Shown here one piece after another: positions 1 to 6,215 of a stretch of DNA of 23,708 bases. The notes beneath the pieces were generated by a model that ran no database searches, was not told where the DNA came from, and saw nothing but the letters and a program-made list of their open reading frames with translations. The position numbers were made by a program, and so were the translations under genes. Numbering within the stretch: position 1 is the stretch's first letter; every line of letters starts with the position of its first letter. The stretch comes from an uncultured Actinomycetes bacterium (GTDB taxonomy: Bacteria; Actinomycetota; Actinomycetes; Nanopelagicales; Nanopelagicaceae). The stretch lies in NCBI GenBank assembly GCA_937864205.1, contig CALMJB010000139.1, forward strand, positions 1 through 23,708. The letters run 5' to 3'.

Positions 1-545
1 TTAGTTGAATTAATCGAATGTGATTCCTCATCTAAAGATTGCGGATTCCCAATCACACCTGGAATTAATCGCGCGATTGCCTCAATCATCACCATTGCAG
101 CGACCTCACCACCACCTAAAACATAATCTCCGATTGAAATCTCATGAACCTTCACATTTGGCTGATTTTGATAAAAGTATGTAACGCGCGAATCAATTCC
201 TTCATACCGACCACAAGCAAAAATAATGTGCGCAGAATTAGCAAATTGTTGCGCCATTTTTTGATTAAATTTTCGCCCGGCAGGCGTAAGAATAACCAGA
301 TCGGTAGTACCTGTTTCATTTTGTAAAATTGAATCAATCGCTTCGCCCCATGGCACCGCCGACATCACCATTCCGGCACCACCACCATATGGCGTGTCAT
401 CAACTGACTTATGGTTGTCACTAGTGAATTTGCGCAAATCATGAGTTTGAATACTCACCAATGATTTTTCTTGCGCTTTACCCAGCAATGAAAGTTTTAA
501 CGGATTTAAATAATCGGGAAAGATCGTAATAACGTCAATTCTCAT
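1..545 (-). CDS. trmD: tRNA (guanine37-N1)-methyltransferase TrmD, C-terminus cut by window edge
   Basis: TrmD makes m1G at position 37 of tRNAs, next to the anticodon, with S-adenosylmethionine (SAM) as donor, and so prevents +1 frameshifts. The frame starts with ATG at 545 (product begins MRIDVITIFPDYL) and runs off the left edge after about 181 residues; the family is usually 230-270 residues, so the C-terminal tRNA-binding domain is missing only because the window ends. SPOUT-knot motifs are visible: VDDTPYGGGAGMV near residues 48-60, CGRYEGID near 112-119 and IGDYVLGGGE near 138-147. The start overlaps the rimM stop codon by one base (TGATG), so the two genes are probably translationally coupled. 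It is the last visible gene of the rpsP-khpA-rimM-trmD operon. Confidence 0.96.
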   Translation of the reverse strand, partial: MRIDVITIFPDYLNPLKLSLLGKAQEKSLVSIQTHDLRKFTSDNHKSVDDTPYGGGAGMVMSAVPWGEAIDSILQNETGTTDLVILTPAGRKFNQKMAQQFANSAHIIFACGRYEGIDSRVTYFYQNQPNVKVHEISIGDYVLGGGEVAAMVMIEAIARLIPGVIGNPQSLDEESHSINST

Positions 546-1054
546 CAGATATTTTCCGCTTCATCTGGAAACAAACCCAAAGGTGGATCAAGTTTTATGG
601 TCTTATCGCTGAGATTTATCTCTTTAATTATTGCTTTCACCATGGGAACTAAAACGGTTTGCTTGCCAGAATTAACCTGCAATAAATCTTGACCGGGATT
701 TTTTGTTAACCCGATAACTTTTCCAAGGAAAGTACCGTTTAGGCTCTTTACCTGGCAATCTAATAATTGTTGAAGGTGATATTCATCTTGAGCATTATCG
801 GTAATATCAATCTCGGCAAAAATTGTTTGATTTCGCAATTTCTCAATCTCATTCCGATCATTGATGCCAACAAAGCCAATAAGCCAAGTTCCGCTATGGA
901 ATTTGATACTGCTGACTTCAAGGTCAGTTCCATTTGAAAGTTTAATTTTTGTCCCGCTCGCAAAACGATTTTCTGGATCATCGGTCCAGGCTTCTACAGT
1001 GGCTTCACCTTTAATGCCATGTGCCTTGCCGATTCGACCAATTTCTAGCAACAC
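545..1054 (-). CDS. rimM: 16S rRNA processing protein RimM
   Basis: RimM is a 30S assembly factor that binds S19 and helps mature the head of the small subunit. The 169-residue product has the usual length. The N-terminal RimM domain opens with IGRIGKAHGIKGE (about residues 5-17), the family signature. The C-terminal PRC-barrel begins near residue 90 (EYHLQQLLDCQV) and holds GKVIGLTKNPGQDLLQV and a conserved VLVPMVKAIIKEI stretch. It lies 10 bases downstream of khpA and shares one base with trmD, the usual bacterial order. There is no sign of truncation. Confidence 0.96.
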   Translation of the reverse strand: MLLEIGRIGKAHGIKGEATVEAWTDDPENRFASGTKIKLSNGTDLEVSSIKFHSGTWLIGFVGINDRNEIEKLRNQTIFAEIDITDNAQDEYHLQQLLDCQVKSLNGTFLGKVIGLTKNPGQDLLQVNSGKQTVLVPMVKAIIKEINLSDKTIKLDPPLGLFPDEAENI

Positions 1055-1064
1055 GGCAAATTAA

Positions 1065-1304
1065 TTAACGTACTTCGTCCGCCTCGATTAAATCTACGCG
1101 AACTGATTCACCTGCAAGTGCGCTCACAACGGTACGAAGTGCACGCGCAGTTCGACCATTGCGACCAATAACTTTGCCAATATCTTCTGGATTTACTCTA
1201 ACTTCCAATGTGGTGCCACGACGATGGTTCTTTTCTGAAATCTCAACATCGTCGGGATTATCAACAATCCCTTTAACTAGATGTTCTAATGCTTCATCAA
1301 TCAT
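1065..1304 (-). CDS. khpA: KH-domain RNA-binding protein KhpA
   Basis: This 79-residue protein is a single KH domain of the KhpA (COG1837, YlqC-like) family, which binds RNA, usually together with KhpB, and affects growth and division in Gram-positive bacteria. The GxxG RNA-contact loop is seen in GKVIGRNGRTARALRT (about residues 43-58). The N-terminus (MIDEALEHLVKGIVDNPDDV) is typical of the family. It follows rpsP after only two bases and precedes rimM by 10 bases, so it is almost certainly co-transcribed with the S16 gene. The molecular role in this organism is inferred from the family. Confidence 0.92.
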   Translation of the reverse strand: MIDEALEHLVKGIVDNPDDVEISEKNHRRGTTLEVRVNPEDIGKVIGRNGRTARALRTVVSALAGESVRVDLIEADEVR

Positions 1305-1306
1305 TT

Positions 1307-1867
1307 TTATGAAGATGCTTCGTTTGATTCTGCGCTCGGTTGAGTTTCAGTCTCAGATTTTTGTTCTGTTGGAGTTGAAGCTTCGGCAGAAACTTCACTG
1401 ACTGGGGCTTCACTTGCTGAAACTTGTTCAGTTGATTCGGCAGTGGTTTCAGCTGGAGCAGATTTTGCTGCCAATTTTTCCGCGGCTTTTTTCTTCAAAG
1501 TAGTAGCGCCATCTTTTGGTTCGTTCATGGCTTCTTTTACTGCAGCTTCATATGCGGTTCGTTTCTCCGCCCGAGCCGGAACAGATTTCAAAGTTCCCTC
1601 AGTACCAGGCAACTTATTTGCCTTTTGGTAATCACCGGTAATTTTTAACAAAGCACTTACAGCCTCAGTTGGTTGTGCACCAACACCTAACCAATATTGA
1701 ATTCGATCAGAATTAACTTCGATTAAAGATGGATCTGATGCCGGTGAATAACGACCAACTTCTTCGATCTGCTTTGAATTTCTGGCAGAGCGTGAGTCTG
1801 CAATAACAATACGAAAGTGCGGGGTTCGGATTTTTCCGAGCCGCATCAATTTAATCTTTACCGACAC
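1307..1867 (-). CDS. rpsP: 30S ribosomal protein S16 with long low-complexity C-terminal tail
   Basis: S16 binds 16S rRNA early in 30S assembly. The first ~80 residues are a clear S16 core: VKIKLMRLGKIRTPHFRIV, then YWLGVGAQPTEAV and LLKITGDYQK. The start is GTG at 1867, supported by GGAG at 1872-1875 four bases upstream. The 186-residue length is about double the enterobacterial protein. Residues ~85-130 are Lys/Ala-rich, as in other actinobacterial S16 proteins, and residues ~130-186 are an Ala/Glu/Ser/Thr-rich tail that should be disordered. First gene of the rpsP-khpA-rimM-trmD operon. Confidence 0.97.
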   Translation of the reverse strand: MSVKIKLMRLGKIRTPHFRIVIADSRSARNSKQIEEVGRYSPASDPSLIEVNSDRIQYWLGVGAQPTEAVSALLKITGDYQKANKLPGTEGTLKSVPARAEKRTAYEAAVKEAMNEPKDGATTLKKKAAEKLAAKSAPAETTAESTEQVSASEAPVSEVSAEASTPTEQKSETETQPSAESNEASS

Positions 1868-1942
1868 TTTTCTCCTTCAACGTGAAAGCGGTATTTTGCC
1901 ATTGCCCTCCGTAATACCCAAATTCACCCGAATTCAACCTCG

Positions 1943-1972
1943 AATTGCACAGCAATTTAAGTGAAATTGCAC
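1943..1972. repeat. overlapping inverted and direct repeats in the ffh-rpsP gap
   Basis: The 112-base gap between the ffh stop and the rpsP start holds GCAATTT (1952-1958), loop AAGTG, AAATTGC (1964-1970), a perfect 7-bp inverted repeat. A competing short hairpin ATTGC-ACA-GCAAT (1944-1956) overlaps it, and AATTGCAC is directly repeated at 1943-1950 and 1965-1972, 22 bases apart. No T-run follows the stem on the minus strand, so it is not a classical terminator. It could be part of the ffh 3' end, or a leader or operator of the rpsP operon. Confidence 0.4.
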
Positions 1973-1979
1973 CCTTGAA

Positions 1980-3452
1980 TTACAGGTTCTCTTCCAGCGC
2001 TCGCTTCGCTGGATTTCCCGATCGAGATTTTTTCCGCTTGTTAGCAACGGTATTTGAGTTAATTTGCGGAGCATTCATATTTAGACCGGCTGGAAAATTA
2101 TTTGGTAATCCTGGCAAGTTTTTGGAAATTAGATTTTGTTTGCCCGGATTGTTTTTCATTTGCTTCATCATCTTTTGCGCTTGAGAGAATCGATCAATTA
2201 ATCGATTGATTTCACTCACTGCTCGACCACTTCCCTTTGCAATTCTTGCCCGCCTTGAGCCATTAAGTATTTCGGGATTTTCTCGCTCCGCCGGCGTCAT
2301 TGATTCAATAATCGCTCTAGTTCGCACAAGTTCCGCATCATCTAATCCTGATACCTGCTGTTGCATTTTGGGATTCATTCCCGGAATTAACCCCATGAGT
2401 TTTGAGATTGAACCCATATTTTTCATTGCACCTAATTGAGCCAAGAAATCTGTCAAAGTGAAATCTGCGCCAGAGACAAATTTCTCAGTTAACTTTTCGG
2501 TTAAATCTTGTGGCACCGCCGCAGCGGTTTTTTCGGCCAAGGTTGCGATATCGCCTTTACCCAATATGCGAGAAGCGATTCGATCGGGGTAGAAATATTC
2601 GATGTCACTAGTTTTTTCACCAACCGCAGAGAAAATAATTGGTTTACCAGTTTTTGATACAACTGAAAGGGCCGCACCACCCTTTGCATCACCATCTAAT
2701 TTGGTGAGCACGACGGCATCGAAACCAACCTGCGCATGAAAATTCTGGGCGACATCAGCGGCAGATTGACCAAGCATCGCATCCAGCACGAAAAATGATT
2801 CAGTTGGATTTATTTCCTTCTTAATCAAAATCAGTTCATTTATTAATGCGGCATCAATGCCAAGTCGACCGGCGGTATCGACGATTACAAAGTTATGCAA
2901 TTTTTCTCTAGCGAAATTAATAGAATCTCTGGCGACTAATACCGGATTGCCAACTCCATTTCCAGCAGCAGGTGCAAACACCGGCACATTTACCTGTTCA
3001 CCGACAATTTTTAACTGATCAACCGCATTTGGCCTGGCTAAATCTGCCGCTACTAAAAGCGGAGTGTTTCCAGAAGATTTAAGGTGTAACGCTAGTTTGC
3101 CGGCGAATGAGGTTTTACCGCTGCCTTGCAAACCCATAAGCAAAATAATGGTTGGTGGTTTTTTGGCAAACTGCATTCGCCGTTGATTGCCACCGAGAAT
3201 TTGAATTAATTCTTGATTTACTATTTCAAATACGCTCGCGTAAGGATTAATTGATTTCTTGAGTAATTCAAGTTGATTTACCGCTTTGCGGTAAACCGCG
3301 CTGCCAAAGTCATCTGCGACATTAACTGATACATCGGAATCGATTAAAGCTGCGGTAATTTCCGCCTGAATATTTCTTAATTCGGTTTCATTAATTTGGC
3401 CACGTAGGCCAGAGAAAACTTTAGTAAATCTCTGGCCCAGTGATTCAAACAT
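1980..3452 (-). CDS. ffh: signal recognition particle GTPase Ffh (SRP54)
   Basis: Ffh binds signal peptides emerging from the ribosome and, with SRP RNA and FtsY, targets them to the membrane. The 490-residue protein shows an N-domain (~1-90), a G-domain with P-loop GLQGSGKT (107-114), DLARPNAVDQL (137-147), DTAGR (192-196) and TKLDGDAKGG (250-259), and a Met-rich M-domain (~330-440) with GSISKLMGLIPGM and the RNA-binding RIAKGSGRAVSEINRL. A lysine/arginine-rich tail ends the protein. All key GTPase motifs are intact. It sits between glnB and rpsP. No SRP RNA gene was recognised in the window. Confidence 0.97.
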   Translation of the reverse strand: MFESLGQRFTKVFSGLRGQINETELRNIQAEITAALIDSDVSVNVADDFGSAVYRKAVNQLELLKKSINPYASVFEIVNQELIQILGGNQRRMQFAKKPPTIILLMGLQGSGKTSFAGKLALHLKSSGNTPLLVAADLARPNAVDQLKIVGEQVNVPVFAPAAGNGVGNPVLVARDSINFAREKLHNFVIVDTAGRLGIDAALINELILIKKEINPTESFFVLDAMLGQSAADVAQNFHAQVGFDAVVLTKLDGDAKGGAALSVVSKTGKPIIFSAVGEKTSDIEYFYPDRIASRILGKGDIATLAEKTAAAVPQDLTEKLTEKFVSGADFTLTDFLAQLGAMKNMGSISKLMGLIPGMNPKMQQQVSGLDDAELVRTRAIIESMTPAERENPEILNGSRRARIAKGSGRAVSEINRLIDRFSQAQKMMKQMKNNPGKQNLISKNLPGLPNNFPAGLNMNAPQINSNTVANKRKKSRSGNPAKRALEENL

Positions 3453-3518
3453 GTTGCAAGTTTATCTGGGCATAAAACTAACTTTTTATGCCGGTATTAA
3501 TTGCGATAAATTTACAAA

Positions 3519-3857
3519 TTAAATAGCCGCTTCGCCGGACTCTCCGGTGCGAACTCGCACCACATCATCAACTTCGGTGACCCAAACCTTGCCATCGCCG
3601 ATGTTTCCAGATTGCGCCGCCGAAACGATTATCTGCTTAACCTTGTCTACGCTTTTACTTGCAACTAACACTTCTAAGCGAATTTTGGGAATGAATTCCA
3701 CTTTGTAAGTTGCACCGCGATATACCTCGGAAAGCCCTTTCTGTCTGCCAAATCCTTTAGCTTCTGAAACAGTCATTCCGGTAATTCCGGCTTCGATTAG
3801 AGCCTCTTTTACCTCATCTAATTTTTGCGGTTTGATGATTGCGGTAATAAGTTTCAT
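3519..3857 (-). CDS. glnB: nitrogen regulatory PII protein (GlnB/GlnK)
   Basis: PII proteins are trimeric sensors of ATP/ADP and 2-oxoglutarate; GlnK-type members plug the AmtB channel. The 112-residue product has the normal length. The T-loop (residues ~37-55, ending RGATYKVEF) retains Tyr51, the residue adenylylated in actinobacteria and uridylylated in proteobacteria, and also Tyr46. The B-loop GNIGDGK (84-90) and C-terminal RVRTGE (101-106) are present. ATG at 3857 overlaps the amtB stop by four bases (ATGA), and GGAGG lies nine bases upstream inside amtB, so the pair is translationally coupled. That pairing favours a GlnK-like role. The glnD gene that follows in many actinobacteria is absent here; only about 66 bases separate glnB from ffh. 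Confidence 0.95.
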   Translation of the reverse strand: MKLITAIIKPQKLDEVKEALIEAGITGMTVSEAKGFGRQKGLSEVYRGATYKVEFIPKIRLEVLVASKSVDKVKQIIVSAAQSGNIGDGKVWVTEVDDVVRVRTGESGEAAI

Positions 3858-5158
3858 GAACTAAAACCTCCTCGCGAACTAGAAGTTAATTCGTATGCAG
3901 TTTCGGCATGTTGATCATAATCAATTCCAGCCACTTCAGCATCTGCCTGTACGCGGAAGCCAATTGTCTTATTGATTATGAAACCAATTATTAAAGTGGC
4001 AATGAATGAGTACGCCATAACAAAGAACGCACCGAAGGCTTGTATACCAAGTAATTTAGTTCCGCCACCATAAAAGATTCCATCTAAACCAATCGAATTT
4101 ACCGCTTTACTTCCAAATAATCCGATTGATAGACATCCCCAAAGTCCAGCGACTAAGTGCACGCCCACCACATCAAGTGAATCATCCAAATTGAATGCAA
4201 ACTTTAAACCGACTGCGAATGCACACAAACCACCGGCGATGAATCCAATTGCAATTGCACCAATCGGTGAAACAAATGCACAGGCTGGAGTAATTGCCAC
4301 TAATCCAGAAACCGCACCAGATGCAATTCCCAAACTAGTTGGTTTACCAACACGAATTCGTTCGATAAATATCCAGCCAAGTGCAGCTGCCGCAGTTGCC
4401 ACTTGAGTATTTATCAAAGCCAACGAAGCAATTGCATTTGCACCTAACGCAGATCCAGCGTTGAAACCAAACCATCCAAACCAAAGTAAGGCAGCGCCTA
4501 ATAAAACTAGTGGTAACGAATGTGGTCGCATCGAATCTCGGCGCCAACCAACTCTTTTACCAAGCACTATTGCTAGCGCTAACCCAGCAGCACCGGCATT
4601 GATGTGCACCGCGGTACCACCGGCAAAATCTTCAACACCACGCGCAGCTAAGAAACCGGCACCAGTGACAACATCGCCAACTTTATTTCCAAAGGCAAAT
4701 ACCCAGTGAGCGACTGGGAAATAAACAAGAGTTGTCCAGATTGCTACAAAAATCGCCCAAGCGGAAAATTTTGTGCGATCTGCAATTGAGCCAGAAATTA
4801 ATGCTGGTGTAATGATGGCAAACATCAATTGGAATGCTGCAAATGCCAAAAGTGGAATTGGATAAACGCCACCGTTATTTGTGAAATCAGATACTGACTT
4901 CTCTAAGTTTGAATATGAAAATGCACCATACCAAGGCGATGCTCCTTCATGACCAAACGCCAATTTAAATCCGAATAAAACCCATAACACGCTAACTATT
5001 CCGATGGTCACCATCGACATCATCATCATGTTCAGGACACTCTTTGTTCTAACCATTCCGCCGTAGAACAAAGCCAATCCGGGAGTCATCAATAGAACTA
5101 GTGCGGCACTTGCCAGCACCCATGCGGTATCCCCTGAATTTAAAACTACTTCAGTCAC
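3854..5158 (-). CDS. amtB: ammonium transporter AmtB
   Basis: Membrane channel of the Amt/Rh family that takes up ammonium. A TTG at 5170 is possible but unlikely, because that codon overlaps a perfect GGAGG; GTG at 5158 lies five bases after this GGAGG and is the better start, giving 434 residues (MTEVVLNSGDTAWVL). About eleven hydrophobic segments are visible. Family residues are present: FAGGTAVHINAGAAG with the Asp (~177) and first pore His (~185), and GVHLVAGLWG with the second pore His (~334). It forms an operon with the PII gene. The 160-base gap upstream contains candidate GlnR half sites (see 5224-5261), which fits nitrogen-limited induction. Confidence 0.96.
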   Translation of the reverse strand: MTEVVLNSGDTAWVLASAALVLLMTPGLALFYGGMVRTKSVLNMMMMSMVTIGIVSVLWVLFGFKLAFGHEGASPWYGAFSYSNLEKSVSDFTNNGGVYPIPLLAFAAFQLMFAIITPALISGSIADRTKFSAWAIFVAIWTTLVYFPVAHWVFAFGNKVGDVVTGAGFLAARGVEDFAGGTAVHINAGAAGLALAIVLGKRVGWRRDSMRPHSLPLVLLGAALLWFGWFGFNAGSALGANAIASLALINTQVATAAAALGWIFIERIRVGKPTSLGIASGAVSGLVAITPACAFVSPIGAIAIGFIAGGLCAFAVGLKFAFNLDDSLDVVGVHLVAGLWGCLSIGLFGSKAVNSIGLDGIFYGGGTKLLGIQAFGAFFVMAYSFIATLIIGFIINKTIGFRVQADAEVAGIDYDQHAETAYELTSSSRGGFSS

Positions 5159-5223
5159 ACCTGCCTCCAAATTTTTTTATTTTTTCTCTCCACGCTGAGA
5201 TGGGGCAAGAATGACTAAATCTG

Positions 5224-5261
5224 GTTACAAAGTGAGTTTTTAAATGTTAAATCCCAGTAAC
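5224..5261. promoter_or_regulatory. candidate GlnR-type operator upstream of amtB-glnB
   Basis: On the plus strand GTTAC starts at 5224, GTTAA at 5246 and GTAAC at 5257. These starts fall on an 11-bp lattice (5224, 5235, 5246, 5257), with only the 5235 position (AGTTT) degenerate. GTTAA-N6-GTAAC matches nine of the ten positions in the actinobacterial GlnR consensus GTNAC-N6-GNAAC when N positions count as matches. The block lies 66-103 bases upstream of the amtB GTG, a plausible place for an activator. A 7-bp inverted repeat (TAACAAA 5258-5264 / TTTGTTA 5274-5280) overlaps the last half site. The binding protein is inferred; it is not encoded in the window. Confidence 0.4.
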
Positions 5262-5318
5262 AAATAAGCCGGTTTTGTTAAATCTTGTGGGGTTGAAGCT
5301 CCTTTTACGGACGAAATT

Positions 5319-6179
5319 TCAATCTTCCAGCAGGCGACTTATATAACGATCGACACTAAAGGGTTCAAGGTCGGTGGCTGATTCCCCAGTGCTAATGAAC
5401 TTAATTGGAATCTTAAGTTCGTTCTCAATCGCCAGAGCAATGCCACCTTTACCTTGGCCATCCATTTTTGTCAGCACTAACCCGGTGACCTTAACCTTTT
5501 CTTGAAACAACTTTGCCTGAGCTAAACCGTTTTGTCCGGTGGATCCATCGATTACTAACAAAACTTCATTTACCGGCGTTAACTTATTTATGGTTCGCAA
5601 AATCTTCTCAAGTTCTGCAACTAAATCGGAATTAGTATGTAATCGACCAGCGGTATCAACGATTAAGAAGTGATTGCTTGTGTCGCCATATTTACTTTGC
5701 ACATCTTTTACCGCTGAATAAGCGACCGCCGCGGGATCGGCATTATCTGCTCCCGATATGAAATTTAAACTAAGTCGTTCTGACCAAGTCTTAAGTTGGG
5801 AAACTGCCGCGGCGCGAAAAGTATCGCAGGCTGCCATATGGATGTTGGCATTCAAAACTTTAGAGGTAATCAAAAAGTTGGCAAGTTTTGCTGAAAATGT
5901 AGTTTTACCAGATCCATTGACCCCAACGATTACATAACTAGTTAATCCGGCAGAGTTTTTGCTTAATTCTCGATTTGAAGTAAGCATGAATCCAGCAAGA
6001 ACTGAACGAATTGCAGTTGTCACATCTTGGTTTGAAATTGCTTTACTTTTTTCAATGATCTGTCGACTTAGTGCGATTCCCAGATCCGATTTAAGTAATT
6101 GCTGTTCAATTTCGATAAATTCCGCAGAATCATTTGCACGATTTCTTAGCGCGGAAATTAATCTTGTGAATAACGCCAT
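5319..6179 (-). CDS. ftsY: SRP receptor GTPase FtsY (core NG-domain form)
   Basis: FtsY is the membrane-associated receptor for the Ffh/SRP-ribosome complex. The 286-residue protein carries the SRP-GTPase motifs GVNGSGKT (86-93), DTFRAAA (119-125), DTAGR (175-179) and TKMDGQGKGG (237-246), and ends ERYISRLL-like as SVDRYISRLLED. It starts almost directly at the N-domain: there is no long acidic A-domain as in E. coli and no N-terminal membrane segment. Membrane contact would therefore rely on the short N-terminal amphipathic helix (MALFTRLISALRNR). It lies 36 bases downstream of smc at the end of the recG-to-ftsY run. Confidence 0.95.
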   Translation of the reverse strand: MALFTRLISALRNRANDSAEFIEIEQQLLKSDLGIALSRQIIEKSKAISNQDVTTAIRSVLAGFMLTSNRELSKNSAGLTSYVIVGVNGSGKTTFSAKLANFLITSKVLNANIHMAACDTFRAAAVSQLKTWSERLSLNFISGADNADPAAVAYSAVKDVQSKYGDTSNHFLIVDTAGRLHTNSDLVAELEKILRTINKLTPVNEVLLVIDGSTGQNGLAQAKLFQEKVKVTGLVLTKMDGQGKGGIALAIENELKIPIKFISTGESATDLEPFSVDRYISRLLED

Positions 6180-6215
6180 CTGCGCTTTACCTGATTTTCT
6201 TAATTGCGCAAAGAA

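Noticed and set aside
3453..3518. Possible SRP RNA or small gene between glnB and ffh
   Set aside because: Only ~66 AT-rich bases with no GGAA-tetraloop-type hairpin or open frame.
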